From assembly GCF_014203535.1 (NCBI RefSeq), contig NZ_JACHJI010000009.1, positions 186,001 through 250,000 on the forward strand: DNA of 64,000 nucleotides, given 5' to 3'. This DNA is from Streptomyces griseomycini (GTDB lineage Bacteria; Actinomycetota; Actinomycetes; Streptomycetales; Streptomycetaceae). The notes under the pieces were generated by a model, which saw only the letters and a program-made list of their open reading frames with translations, was not told the DNA's origin and searched no databases. Below are positions 1-8,480 of this stretch, one piece after another. How positions within the stretch are numbered: the first letter of the stretch is position 1; each line of letters starts with the position of its first letter. The translations under genes were made by a program, and so were the position numbers.

Positions 1-16
1 AGCGTCCCCCGCACCT

Positions 17-44
17 CGGGGCACCGCATCCTCGCGGTGCCCCG
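17..44. terminator. Hairpin terminator at the left edge
   Basis: Two 11-base arms (CGGGGCACCGC and GCGGTGCCCCG) are perfectly complementary around a 6-base loop. There is no U tract, which is usual for Streptomyces terminators. It lies just beyond the stop of the HAD gene and probably ends transcription from that side and from a gene outside the window. Confidence 0.7.
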
Positions 45-113
45 ATTGCTCCGTACGGGTGGCCCGTCGGGCGGTGGGGGTCCGAGCCCGGGGCCGGGTG
101 GTGCGCGGTGCGG

Positions 114-893
114 TCAGACCAGGTCGACGATGTCCGCGATGGAGTCCACGACCTTGGACGGCCGGTAGGGGAAGTTCTCCACCTGCTCCGGCAGGGTCAG
201 GCCGGTGAGCACCAGGAACGTCTGCATCCCGGCCTCGATGCCGGCCAGGACGTCGGTGTCCATGCGGTCGCCGATCATCGCGCTGCTCTCGGAGTGGGCC
301 CCGATGGCGTTGAGCCCGGTGCGCATCATCAGCGGGTTGGGCTTGCCCGCGAAGTACGGCTGCTTGCCGGTCGCCTTGGTGATCAGCGCGGCCACCGCGC
401 CGGTCGCCGGGAGCGGCCCCTCGGTGGAGGGGCCGGTCTCGTCGGGGTTGGTGCAGATGAAACGGGCGCCGCCGTTGATGAGCCGCACGGCCTTGGTCAT
501 GGCCTCGAAGGAGTAGGTGCGGGTCTCGCCGAGGACGACGTAGTCCGGCTCGTGGTCGGTGAGGACGTAGCCGATGTCGTGCAGCGCGGTGGTCAGGCCG
601 GCCTCGCCGATGACGTACGCGGAGCCGTTCGGGCGCTGGTCGTCGAGGAACTTGGCGGTGGCGAGGGCGGAGGTCCAGATGGACTCGATCGGCACCTCCA
701 GGCCCATGCGGCGCAGCCGGGCGTGCAGGTCGCGCGGGGTGTAGATGGAGTTGTTGGTGAGGACCAGGAAGGGCTTGCCGGACTCCCGGAGCCTCTTGAT
801 GAAGGCGTCGGCTCCGGGGATCGGTACGCCCTCGTGGATGAGCACCCCGTCCATGTCGGTGAGCCACGACTCGATGGGCTTGCGGTCTGCCAT
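114..893 (-). CDS. HAD-IIA family phosphatase (NagD-like)
   Basis: 259-aa cytoplasmic hydrolase of the HAD superfamily, subclass IIA, which usually dephosphorylates small phosphorylated metabolites. The nucleophile motif DMDGVL lies near residue 12, motif II is LVLTNNS, and the C-terminal KPNP and MIGDRMDTDV motifs complete the Mg-binding site, so the active site looks intact. The ATG at 893 was chosen because GGCAGGAG sits about 10 bases upstream; a longer in-frame reading runs to 1172 but its extra sequence is low-complexity and lacks a ribosome site. The gene stands alone. The substrate cannot be read from sequence. Confidence 0.9.
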   Translation of the reverse strand: MADRKPIESWLTDMDGVLIHEGVPIPGADAFIKRLRESGKPFLVLTNNSIYTPRDLHARLRRMGLEVPIESIWTSALATAKFLDDQRPNGSAYVIGEAGLTTALHDIGYVLTDHEPDYVVLGETRTYSFEAMTKAVRLINGGARFICTNPDETGPSTEGPLPATGAVAALITKATGKQPYFAGKPNPLMMRTGLNAIGAHSESSAMIGDRMDTDVLAGIEAGMQTFLVLTGLTLPEQVENFPYRPSKVVDSIADIVDLV

Positions 894-1203
894 GTGCGGG
901 ATCTCCTGCCGTACGCGGTCCTGCGTGCGCCCCAGCCTAAACAGAGCCCGGATCTTGGCGGAACGGTCCGGACCGGACCGGCTTCCGGTGGCCTCCCTCC
1001 AGGTGTCGGCGTACGGCGCGAGGTCCTTCCCGGTGTCGTTCCCGTCGGGCTCGAGGACCTCCACGCCGTCCGCCGGCTCCTCGAGGGCGAGGCGGGGCGC
1101 CGGTGACGGGGCCGTGCCCGGCGGCGCCGGAGCGGACGGGGCGGCGGGATCCTGGACCTCCGGGTGGTCCACGCGGGGATGCCCGCGGACGGCTGCCGCC
1201 CGG
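894..1203. other. Intergenic stretch upstream of the HAD gene
   Basis: About 310 bases between the HAD start and the stop of the LAXTG gene. On the minus strand a TAGGCT hexamer (positions 939-934) could be a -10 element for the HAD gene, with no clear -35. The in-frame extension of the HAD gene through this stretch looks non-coding. I see no other gene. Confidence 0.4.
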
Positions 1204-2049
1204 TCAGCGGCGGCCGCGGGCCAGGAGCACGGCGCCGGCGCCGGTGAGCAGTACGGCCGCGGCGGTGAGGAGGGCGTGGAGGGAGCGGAAGCCGGTGCCG
1301 GCGAGTTCGCCGGGGACGGGGAGGGGGCGGCCGGGCGGGGCGGTGCCGGGGGCGGCGGAGAGGAGGGAGGCGGGGTCGGTGGGGCCGGAGGGCTCGGCGG
1401 GGGTGCGGACGTCGGTGCCGGGAGCGTCGGAGGCGTCGGGGCGGGGCCGGTGAGGGGTCGGCGGGGCGGGGCTCGCGGGAGCGGCGGCGGTGATGCGGAA
1501 CCGGTAGTCGTTCGACTGGCCGACCCAGTCGCCGTCGTCCTCGTGGCGCTGCACGACGGCGGCGTTGGCGGTGACCTCGTTGGGCACGGCGTCCGGAGCG
1601 ACCGCGAGGCGGACCTCCACGGTGAGGGTCCCGCCGGGTGCGACGGTGAACCCGGGGAAGCCCGCGTCCTCGTCGGCGAAGGCGCCGACGAGCTCGTCCC
1701 GGTCGGTGCTCTCGAACCGGACGAGGTGGGACCGCTTCCCGTCGTGGAACTCCAGACGGGGCTGCGAGGGCTCCAGCGCCCGCTCCTCGTCGACGAGCAC
1801 GACGACGGGGTGGATGCCGGTGCAGGAGCGTCCGGTGGTGTTGGTCAGCTCCAGGTACCAGGTCCCGGATCCGCCGCCGGCCGTGTAGGAGGCGGGGCCG
1901 TCACGGAGGCGTGTGGTGAGCGGGAAGACGCGGTCCCCGGCGGAGGCGCAGGCGGGCAGCGGGGCCTCCGCGCGCGCCGGGGCGGCGGCGGGGAGGACGG
2001 CGGCCGTCGCCGCCGCCAGGCAGAGGGACGCGGGCGTGCAGAGTCGCAT
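1204..2049 (-). CDS. Secreted cell-wall protein with LAXTG sortase signal
   Basis: 281-aa exported protein. It has an N-terminal signal peptide (basic start, Ala-rich core, cleavage near AARA-EA), a beta-rich extracellular domain (about residues 30-185), a Pro/Ala/Ser/Thr-rich spacer, then LAGTG, a hydrophobic helix and a basic RGRR tail. LAXTG is the recognition motif of actinobacterial class E sortases, so the protein should be covalently attached to the cell wall. The ATG at 2049 sits 10 bases after AGGG; an in-frame GTG at 2055 is also possible. The ectodomain resembles secreted Streptomyces proteins of unknown function. Confidence 0.75.
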   Translation of the reverse strand: MRLCTPASLCLAAATAAVLPAAAPARAEAPLPACASAGDRVFPLTTRLRDGPASYTAGGGSGTWYLELTNTTGRSCTGIHPVVVLVDEERALEPSQPRLEFHDGKRSHLVRFESTDRDELVGAFADEDAGFPGFTVAPGGTLTVEVRLAVAPDAVPNEVTANAAVVQRHEDDGDWVGQSNDYRFRITAAAPASPAPPTPHRPRPDASDAPGTDVRTPAEPSGPTDPASLLSAAPGTAPPGRPLPVPGELAGTGFRSLHALLTAAAVLLTGAGAVLLARGRR

Positions 2050-2256
2050 GGACACATGACCCTGCCGGACGGCCGGCGACTCCGCCCGCCGGCACCCGCC
2101 CGGACCCGTCCGACCGGGGCACGGCTCCGCCCGTCCGGCCGAGGAGCCGGGGCCGTCCGCCGCTCCGGGAAGTGTGCCTCCGCCCGGGGCGAGGGGCTCC
2201 CTCCCGACGGAGGGCCCTTCTCCCTCCCTTTCTCGCCCCGTCTCGCGCCCGCCTCC

Positions 2257-3378
2257 TCACCCCTCCCCGCGCCCGAACACCGGCGCCAGCACCAGCTGGG
2301 CCGCGCCCTCGGCGACCCCGTGCCCGCCGCCGGAGGCGACCCGTACCGGTACGGGCGCGTCCCCCGTGCGCCGGGCCCGCGCGTCCAGCACGGCCCGTAC
2401 GCCGCGCACGAACGCCTCCGGGTCCGCCTCGACCGTGCGGCCGCCGAGCAGGACGCGGTCGATGTCCAGCAGGCCCACCAGGTTCGCGGCGCCGACGCCC
2501 AGCACCCGTGCCGCCTCCTGCGTGTCGCCCCGCTCCACGGCCCCCAGGCACAGGGCCTCCACGCAGCCCCGGTCACCGCACCCGCAGGGTGGCCCGTCCA
2601 GCTGCACCACCTGGTGCCCGAACTCCCCCGCCCCGGTCCGCGGCCCCCGGTGCACGCTGCCCCCGATCACCAGCCCGGCCCCGAGCCCGGTACCGAGGTG
2701 CAGATAGGCGAAGGATCCGCCCTCTCCCCCGACCGCCAGCCCGAGCGCCGCCGCGTTGGTGTCCTTGTCGACGACCACCGGCACCGACCCCAGCCGCTCC
2801 GCCAGCGCGTCGCGCAGCGGGAAGCCGTCCCACTCGGGGAACCCGGTCACCCGGTGCAGCACGCCCCGCTCGTGATCGAGCGGCCCGGGCAGCACGACCC
2901 CGACGCCGAGCGGGGAACGCACCCGCGCGGCGGCCCCGTCCCCCAGCGCCCCGACCACTCCGGCCACCCGCGCCAGCACCGCCTCCGCCCCGGCGCCCAG
3001 GTCCAGCGGAGCCCGCCGCTGGGCCACCACCGTCCCGTCGAGGTCGGTCAGGACGGCCCGCAGCTCGTCCCGGTCCAGGTGCACGCCCACCGCGTGGCCC
3101 GCCTCCGGCACCAGGCGCAGGACCGTCCGCGGCTTGCCGCCCGTGGACGCCCGGCGCCCCGCCTCCGCCGCCAGGCCGTCCTCCCGGAGCCGGGCCGTGA
3201 TCTTGCTGACCGCCTGCGGGGTGAGTCCGGTCCGCTCGGCGAGTTCCAGCCGGCTGATGCCCTCCGGACCCGCCGTCCGCAGCAGGTCGAGCACGAGCGC
3301 GGTGTTGTGGCTGCGCAGGGCGAGCAGGTTGACCCCACCGGTCGCCCTGCGCATCCCCCCGCCGTTGGTCCTGTTCAC
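2257..3378 (-). CDS. ROK family transcriptional regulator
   Basis: 373-aa repressor of the ROK family (NagC/XylR type). An N-terminal winged helix-turn-helix (about residues 15-75, with ISRLELAERTGLTPQAVSK) is followed by a sugar-kinase-like fold with nucleotide and sugar motifs (VVVDKDTNAAALG, GTGLGAGLV). The cysteine-rich CGCGDRGCVE zinc motif of the family is present. The GTG at 3378 has AGAGGAG upstream; an internal ATG at 3354 is possible. It is divergent from the Gfo/Idh gene with a palindromic operator between, which suggests sugar-responsive control of that gene and of itself. Confidence 0.88.
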   Translation of the reverse strand: MNRTNGGGMRRATGGVNLLALRSHNTALVLDLLRTAGPEGISRLELAERTGLTPQAVSKITARLREDGLAAEAGRRASTGGKPRTVLRLVPEAGHAVGVHLDRDELRAVLTDLDGTVVAQRRAPLDLGAGAEAVLARVAGVVGALGDGAAARVRSPLGVGVVLPGPLDHERGVLHRVTGFPEWDGFPLRDALAERLGSVPVVVDKDTNAAALGLAVGGEGGSFAYLHLGTGLGAGLVIGGSVHRGPRTGAGEFGHQVVQLDGPPCGCGDRGCVEALCLGAVERGDTQEAARVLGVGAANLVGLLDIDRVLLGGRTVEADPEAFVRGVRAVLDARARRTGDAPVPVRVASGGGHGVAEGAAQLVLAPVFGRGEG

Positions 3379-3403
3379 CCGCCCATTCTCTCCTCTGCTT
3401 GCA

Positions 3404-3426
3404 CTTTGGCAACAGCGTTGCGAAAG
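3404..3426. promoter_or_regulatory. Palindromic operator between ROK and Gfo/Idh genes
   Basis: A 23-base near-palindrome: outer arms CTTT/AAAG, one mismatched base each side, inner arms GCAAC/GTTGC, three-base centre (18 of 23 positions symmetrical). It lies 8 bases before the Gfo/Idh ATG and 26 bases before the ROK GTG. A TTGCAC hexamer (3399-3404) lies 17 bases from a weak GAAAGT (-10, 3422-3427), so a bound dimer would block the plus-strand promoter. The ROK protein is the natural candidate ligand. Confidence 0.6.
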
Positions 3427-3433
3427 TAGTGCC

Positions 3434-4510
3434 ATGACTGGCACCCCCCTCCGCGTCGGCCTCGTCGGCTACGGCCTCGCGGGCTCCGTGTTCCACGCCC
3501 CGTTGATCGCCGCGACCGAGGGCCTCGCGCTCGACACGGTGGTCACCTCGAACCCCGAGCGGCAGCAGCAGGCCCGCACCGCGTTCCCGGACGTCCGTGT
3601 CGCCGCGACCCCGGACGAGCTGTTCGGCCGCGCCGACGAACTCGACCTGATCGTCATCGCGTCGCCGAACAGGACGCACGTCCCGCTCGCCGGCGCCGCC
3701 CTGAAGGCCGGTCTGCCGGTCGTCGTCGACAAGCCCGTCGCCGGCACGGCGGCCGAGGCGCGCGAGCTGGCGGCGCTCGCCGAGGAGCGCGGCCTGCTCC
3801 TCTCCGTCTTCCAGAACCGCCGCTGGGACAACGACTTCCTCACCCTCCGCAAGCTGCTCTCCGAGGGCGCGCTCGGCGACGTGTACCGCTTCGAGTCCCG
3901 TTTCGAGCGCTGGCGGCCGCAGCTCAAGGGCGGCTGGCGGGAGTCGGGCGACCCCGCAGAGATCGGAGGTCTGCTCTACGACCTCGGCAGCCACGTCGTC
4001 GACCAGGCCCTCGTCCTCTTCGGTCCGGCGACCGCCGTCTACGCCGAGGCGGACGTCCGCCGCGACGGCGCGCAGACCGACGACGACACCTTCATCGCGC
4101 TCACGCACGCGAACGGCGTCCGCTCCCACCTCCACGTCTCCGCGACCACGGCCCAGCTCGGCCCGCGGTTCCGCGTCCTGGGCTCGAAGGCCGGCTACGT
4201 CAAGCACGGCCTCGACCCGCAGGAGGCCGCCCTGCGCGAGGGCCGGCGTCCCGGCGCGGCGGACGCCGGCTGGGGCACGGAGCCCGAGGAGCTGTGGGGC
4301 CGCGTCGGCTCCGGGGAGTCCCCGGTGACCGGCGGCGGACGCCCCGAGCCGACCCTGCCGGGCGACTACCCCGCCTACTACGCGGCCGTGGCGAAGGCCC
4401 TGCGGGAGGGCGGCCCCAACCCGGTGACCGCGCTGGAGGCCGCCGCCGCACTGGACGTGCTGGAGGCGGCCCGCCGTTCGGCCCTCGAGAAGGTGACGGT
4501 GACGCTGTGA
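3434..4510 (+). CDS. Gfo/Idh/MocA family NAD(P)-dependent oxidoreductase
   Basis: 358-aa cytoplasmic dehydrogenase. The N-terminal Rossmann fold has GLVGYGLAGSVFH (residues 9-21), followed by the family motif VDKPVAGT (EKP-type, catalytic Lys) and a C-terminal substrate domain with GGLLYDLGSHVVDQAL. These enzymes act on sugars, inositols or their acids. The ATG at 3434 is close to the divergent operator and may be translated from a very short leader. The last codons overlap the next gene (GTGA), so the two are translationally coupled. The ROK regulator opposite suggests a carbohydrate substrate. Confidence 0.9.
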   Translation: MTGTPLRVGLVGYGLAGSVFHAPLIAATEGLALDTVVTSNPERQQQARTAFPDVRVAATPDELFGRADELDLIVIASPNRTHVPLAGAALKAGLPVVVDKPVAGTAAEARELAALAEERGLLLSVFQNRRWDNDFLTLRKLLSEGALGDVYRFESRFERWRPQLKGGWRESGDPAEIGGLLYDLGSHVVDQALVLFGPATAVYAEADVRRDGAQTDDDTFIALTHANGVRSHLHVSATTAQLGPRFRVLGSKAGYVKHGLDPQEAALREGRRPGAADAGWGTEPEELWGRVGSGESPVTGGGRPEPTLPGDYPAYYAAVAKALREGGPNPVTALEAAAALDVLEAARRSALEKVTVTL

Positions 4511-5031
4511 CCACCGATCGGACCCACCAGGCCGCCGGCCGGCCGGAGCCCGCCCCGAGCGTGGAGGAGCTGGAGGCGCAGGAACGCCGCCTGGTCTTCC
4601 GGCGGTTCACCCACGACGACGCCTGGGCGCTGGGCTCGCTGCTCGTGGAGATGGCCCGGGAGCGGCAGGCCCCGGTCGCCGTCGACATCCACCGCGCGGG
4701 CCAGCAGCTCTTCCACGCGGCGCTGCCCGGCTCGGCGCCCGACAACGACGCCTGGATCGCCCGCAAGCGCCGGGTCGTGGAGCGCTACGGCTGCGCGTCC
4801 TACCTGGTGGGCGCCCGGCACCGGGCCAAGGGCACCACGTTCGAGGAGTCCTCGCGGCTCGACCCGGACACGTACGCGGCGCACGGCGGTTCGTTCCCGA
4901 TCACCGTCGAGGGCGTGGGCGTGATCGGCGCGGTGACGGTCTCCGGCCTGCCCCAGCTCCAGGACCACCGCTTCGTGGTGGAGGCCCTGGAGCGGTTCCT
5001 GGCCGACCGCGGGCCCGCCGCGTCGGGCTGA
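4507..5031 (+). CDS. UPF0303 / heme-degrading-domain (HbpS-like) protein
   Basis: 174-aa single-domain protein of the GlcG/HbpS/UPF0303 type. Characteristic stretches are the PVAVDIHRAGQQLFHAALPG segment, the ARKRRVVERYG helix and the C-terminal GGSFPITVEGVGVIGAVTVSG loop. The start GTG overlaps the upstream stop by four bases. No signal peptide is visible, so it is probably cytoplasmic. Family members bind heme or small carboxylates, and the pairing with a sugar dehydrogenase may point to a metabolic rather than heme role. Family assignment is firm, function is not. Confidence 0.8.
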   Translation: MTTDRTHQAAGRPEPAPSVEELEAQERRLVFRRFTHDDAWALGSLLVEMARERQAPVAVDIHRAGQQLFHAALPGSAPDNDAWIARKRRVVERYGCASYLVGARHRAKGTTFEESSRLDPDTYAAHGGSFPITVEGVGVIGAVTVSGLPQLQDHRFVVEALERFLADRGPAASG

Positions 5032-5049
5032 GGCCCGCCCCGCCGTGGA

Positions 5050-5078
5050 GGGCCCTCGCCGCGGCGCGGCGAGGGCCC
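5050..5078. terminator. Bidirectional hairpin terminator
   Basis: Two 14-base perfectly complementary arms (GGGCCCTCGCCGCG and its complement) are separated by one base, which folds as a long stem with a tight loop. It sits between the convergent UPF0303 and trypsin genes. Confidence 0.8.
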
Positions 5079-5104
5079 GGTGTCCGCACGGGGGCGGGAA
5101 CGGC

Positions 5105-5827
5105 TCAGACGCCGGCGATCGACTGGATCCAGGAGCGGTACGCCGTCACGTTGGTGTACGCCGTGGTCGTCTGGCGGTCGCTGGTGGAGGCGACGCCGAC
5201 CTGGACGCCGTTCGCCATCATCGGGCCGCCGGAGTCGCCGCCGGCGGTGATGCCGTCGCCCCGGCGGGCGCAGATGGCGGAGCCGCCGTAGGCGTCACTG
5301 CAGCCGCCGGTGACCGTGACGTTGGCGACCTTCAGGTAGCGGGACTGGCAGTTGGCCTCCGAGCCGCACCGGGAGGTGGCGCCCCAGCCGTACACCTGCA
5401 CGTTCTGGCCGGCGCGCACGGTGCCCGGCTGCCCGAGTCTGGCGTAGGTCGCCGACACGGAACGGTCGAGGCGGACCAGCGCCAGGTCCGCGCCGTGGGT
5501 GTGGGTCTGGACGCCGTTGGCCACGGTGCCGCCGCTGTGCTGGTCCAGGCTGCCGATGCGGAACGACAGTCCGCCGCCGGTGACGCAGTGCTTGGCGGTG
5601 AGGATCCAGGTCGGGGCGATGATCGTGGCCGAACAGGTCTCCCTGCCGTTGGAGAACAGCCGGGCGGCCCAGGGTCCGCTGGAGGCGTACCCGCCGCCGA
5701 TGATGGGCTGCGGGGCCTTGGTGGTCGGGGGTGCCGGCGCCGCGGTCGCGGTCGCGGTGGGGACGAGAAGCGCGAGGACGGAGACCGCCGCTGCGGCGAG
5801 GGCGGGAACGAGCCTTGATATGCGCAA
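5105..5827 (-). CDS. Secreted trypsin-like serine protease (S1 family)
   Basis: 240-aa exported endopeptidase. A signal peptide (about residues 1-30, ending ATATAAPA) is followed by a short propeptide and the mature N-terminus IIGGG. The catalytic triad is visible: His in LTAKHCV (AKHC instead of the usual AAHC), Asp in GADLALVRLD, and Ser in GDSGGPM. Three cysteine pairs fit the S1 fold. The TTG at 5827 was preferred because GAGGAA lies just upstream and it puts the basic residues directly before the hydrophobic core; upstream GTG codons are alternatives. Confidence 0.85.
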   Translation of the reverse strand: MRISRLVPALAAAAVSVLALLVPTATATAAPAPPTTKAPQPIIGGGYASSGPWAARLFSNGRETCSATIIAPTWILTAKHCVTGGGLSFRIGSLDQHSGGTVANGVQTHTHGADLALVRLDRSVSATYARLGQPGTVRAGQNVQVYGWGATSRCGSEANCQSRYLKVANVTVTGGCSDAYGGSAICARRGDGITAGGDSGGPMMANGVQVGVASTSDRQTTTAYTNVTAYRSWIQSIAGV

Positions 5828-5989
5828 GGTTCCTCGATTCGGGGAGACACGTCGCCTGGACGTGTGCGTGTGGGGGTCGGCGGCCCCGTGGGCCGCGCCC
5901 ACGACGAACCGCCGCCTGCCGACGGCAAGTTCGTCATGGGCACGCCCAGAATCCCGGAGGAACCCCGAACGGGGTACTAACGCTTGGCG

Positions 5990-6004
5990 ATAACACCGTG
6001 TTAT
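5990..6004. promoter_or_regulatory. Short palindrome upstream of the protease
   Basis: ATAACAC and GTGTTAT flank a single base, a perfect 15-base palindrome and AT-rich for this genome. It lies about 165 bases before the protease start and just past the end of the next minus-strand gene. It could be a regulator site for the protease. No regulator is encoded nearby. Confidence 0.35.
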
Positions 6005-6071
6005 GGATGCGGGAGAGGCAGCGCGGGGAGCCGGACGCCGCCCCGTGGTCGCCCGGCTCCCCGGCGGAGCG

Positions 6072-6929
6072 CTACGCGTCCTCGAGCTCCTGCCGCTGCC
6101 GCCCGAGCCCCTCGATCTCCAGCTCCACCACGTCCCCCGCCCGGAGGAACGGCTTCGGCTCCGGATGCCCCATCGCCACCCCCGCCGGCGTACCGGTGTT
6201 GATGACGTCCCCCGGGTACAGCGTCATGAACTGGCTGACGTAGCGCACGACTTCGCCCACCGGGAAGATCTGCTCGGCGGTGGTGCCGTCCTGCTTGAGC
6301 TCCCCGTTGACCCAGAGCCGCAGGGACAGGTCCTGCGGGTCGGCGACCTCGTCGGCGGTCACCAGCCACGGCCCGAGCGGGTTGAAGGTCTCGCAGTTCT
6401 TGCCCTTGTCCCAGGTCCCGCCCCGCTCGATCTGGAACTCCCGCTCGGAGACGTCGTGCGCGACGGCGTACCCGGCGACGTGCGCGAGCCCCTCCTCCGC
6501 CGACTCCAGGTACCGCGCCGTACGCCCGATGACGACGGCCAGTTCGACCTCCCAGTCGGTCTTGACCGACCCGCGCGGCACCAGCACCGTGTCGTTCGGG
6601 CCGACGACCGTGTCCGGCGCCTTGAAGAAGACCACCGGCTCGGCGGGCGGCTCAGCGCCCGTCTCGCGTGCGTGGTCGTGGTAGTTGAGCCCGATGCAGA
6701 CGACCTTGCCGATCCGTGCCAGCGGCGGTCCGATCCGCAGTCCCGTCTCGTCCAGCGCGAGCAGCTCACCGGTGCCGGCGGCGGCCCGGATCCGGTCGAG
6801 CGCCGCCTCGTCGGCGAGCAGCGCCCCGTCGACGTCCGCGACGAGACCCGAGAGGTCACGCAGGGTCCCGTCGGCGTCGAGCAGCGCGGGCCGCTCCTGT
6901 CCCGCCGTACCGACTCGCAGCAGCTTCAT
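6072..6929 (-). CDS. Fumarylacetoacetate hydrolase family protein
   Basis: 285-aa enzyme of the FAH/HpaG superfamily, which cleaves or hydrolyses beta-diketo acids (acylpyruvases, 2-hydroxyhepta-2,4-diene-dioate isomerases). The catalytic core starts near residue 70 (GKVVCIGLNYHDHA). Metal-binding acidic residues lie in DWEVELAVVIG, the HDVSEREFQ and TWDKGKNCETFNPLGPW blocks follow, and the PGDVINTGTPAGVA lid motif is present. The ATG at 6929 follows GGGAG by 9 bases. It is probably cytoplasmic and monocistronic. The exact substrate is unknown; homologues are often labelled ureidoglycolate lyase or 2-hydroxyhepta-2,4-diene-dioate isomerase. Confidence 0.88.
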   Translation of the reverse strand: MKLLRVGTAGQERPALLDADGTLRDLSGLVADVDGALLADEAALDRIRAAAGTGELLALDETGLRIGPPLARIGKVVCIGLNYHDHARETGAEPPAEPVVFFKAPDTVVGPNDTVLVPRGSVKTDWEVELAVVIGRTARYLESAEEGLAHVAGYAVAHDVSEREFQIERGGTWDKGKNCETFNPLGPWLVTADEVADPQDLSLRLWVNGELKQDGTTAEQIFPVGEVVRYVSQFMTLYPGDVINTGTPAGVAMGHPEPKPFLRAGDVVELEIEGLGRQRQELEDA

Positions 6930-7144
6930 GATCACGTCTCCCTCGATCGCGGGCCCGCCGATGCCCACGGCCCGGGTGCGGCCAGCGCGCACAGCCATCG
7001 GAGGACTGGTCGATCCTCCAAGGCGAACGTCCACTCCGCAAGACCCCGTTCACGTACTGGACCCACCGCGGGCGCGGCACCGGACCGCCACCGGCGGCCC
7101 CTCCCACCGGCGGCTCTTCACCGGTGGCCCCTCCACCGGTCCCC

Positions 7145-7861
7145 TCACCGGTACAGGACGGCCCGCTCCGCCACGCTCCACGTCGTGCTGGTGACCACGT
7201 ACAGCGCGGCGGCCAGCGGCATCACCGCCACGGTGACCAGCGTCAGGAAGGACATGAAGGGCATCGCCCTGGTCACCGCGGCCATCCCCGGCACCTGCTC
7301 GCCCCCGCCCGCGGCGGACACCGCCGGGTTGGCGGCCGTCATCCGCCGGGACAGGCGGTAGCTGAAGAAGGCGACGACCGTGACGACCGCGAACAGCCCG
7401 ACGTAGACGAGTCCGGGACCTCCGAACGCCCCGCCGTCGGCCAGCGCGTCGGCCCAGTGCCCGCCCAGCGGCGCGGCGAACAGCTCGTGCCCGAGCAGCT
7501 CGTTGGCCCGTCCGCCGATCGTCTCGCTGGAGAACAGGTGGAACAGCAGGAAGAACGCCGGCAGCTGGAACAGGCTCGGCAGGCACCCGGACAGCGGGGA
7601 CACCTTCTCCCGGGCGTGCAGTTCCAGCACGGCCCTCTGGAGCTTCTCGGGGTTCCTGCCGTGTCTGCGGCGCAGCTCGGCGATCTTCGGCTGGAGTGCG
7701 GCCCGGGCCTTCTGCCCGCGCGCGGCGGCCCGGGACAGGGGGTGGACGAGGAGTCGTACGAGCGCGGTGAACAGGACGATCGCGGCGGCCGCCGCGGAGG
7801 CGCCGAACAGCGGCCGGAGCAGGTCGGCCAGCTGCTCGACCAGGCTGGCGAAGACGGACAT
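7145..7861 (-). CDS. yidC: YidC/Oxa1 family membrane insertase paralogue
   Basis: 238-aa polytopic membrane protein of the YidC/Oxa1/Alb3 family. Hydrophobic segments lie near residues 20-42, 100-115, 150-170 and 205-230, and the conserved basic cytoplasmic loop (RGQKARAALQPKIAELRRRHG) carries the hydrophilic-groove arginine equivalents. It is shorter than housekeeping actinobacterial YidC (over 350 aa) and is not next to rpmH/rnpA, so it is a secondary paralogue. Its neighbour downstream in reading direction is unrelated; upstream is a small membrane protein that commonly accompanies it. Confidence 0.87.
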   Translation of the reverse strand: MSVFASLVEQLADLLRPLFGASAAAAAIVLFTALVRLLVHPLSRAAARGQKARAALQPKIAELRRRHGRNPEKLQRAVLELHAREKVSPLSGCLPSLFQLPAFFLLFHLFSSETIGGRANELLGHELFAAPLGGHWADALADGGAFGGPGLVYVGLFAVVTVVAFFSYRLSRRMTAANPAVSAAGGGEQVPGMAAVTRAMPFMSFLTLVTVAVMPLAAALYVVTSTTWSVAERAVLYR

Positions 7862-7992
7862 GGGTGAGCCCTCCGGGGGTCTCGTCGTGCCGGGGGTCCC
7901 GGACGCACCGGGACGGAAGGGAAGAGGGGAACGACGGCGTGACGACCCACGCGGGGCGCGGTGGACGGAGGTGAGGACGGGTTCCGGGTGCC

Positions 7993-8316
7993 CTACGCGA
8001 CGGTCGCCGGGAGGGCGCGTCCGGGCGCCCGGGGCCGGGTGCGTCCCTTGGCGTCGGGATCGCGTTGCGGCAGGAAGGCGGTGCGCCGGTCACGGTCGCG
8101 GATGGCCGTGCGCACCCGGGTGGGCGGCACGACGGGCGCGCTGCGCGCGGCGACGAGGGCACAGGTGACGAGCGCGGCACCGGCCGCGGCGGTCGCGGCG
8201 AGCGCGACACCGGCGGAGAGGCCGCCGGCGTCCGACAGGACCAGCAGGACGACCTGGAGCAGCGGGAGGAGCACGGCGGGGACGGCGGAACGCGGGTTCG
8301 TCCGACGACGGATCAC
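7993..8316 (-). CDS. Small two-helix membrane protein (DUF6412-like)
   Basis: 107-aa protein with two hydrophobic helices (about residues 11-30 and 35-55) and a basic, Arg/Pro-rich cytoplasmic tail. From memory it resembles the DUF6412 family that sits beside the YidC paralogue in Streptomyces. The GTG at 8316 is directly preceded by GGGAGGG; longer readings to 8532 have no ribosome site. It lies 131 bases upstream of yidC on the same strand and may be co-transcribed. Role unknown, perhaps linked to membrane-protein insertion. Confidence 0.65.
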   Translation of the reverse strand: MIRRRTNPRSAVPAVLLPLLQVVLLVLSDAGGLSAGVALAATAAAGAALVTCALVAARSAPVVPPTRVRTAIRDRDRRTAFLPQRDPDAKGRTRPRAPGRALPATVA

Positions 8317-8480
8317 TCGCCCTCCCCTCCCTTTCCTTCCCTGACACCACATCCCGGCACACCCCCAACGTCCGGGACCGGCGGACGGTTCCCGGAGGGG
8401 ACGTTCCCCGTACGGACCGGGGCGCCCCGGGGCCCGCCGCTCCCTCACGTCTGTCACCGGACGGCAGTACGGTGTCCCCC

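Noticed and set aside
894..1172. N-terminal extension of the HAD phosphatase
   Set aside because: In frame but low-complexity, with no ribosome site; the family core begins at the 893 start, which has a good one.
745..3429. Long plus-strand open frame of about 890 codons
   Set aside because: It runs antisense through the LAXTG and ROK genes with Gly/Arg/Ala/Pro-rich low-complexity translation, an effect of high GC.
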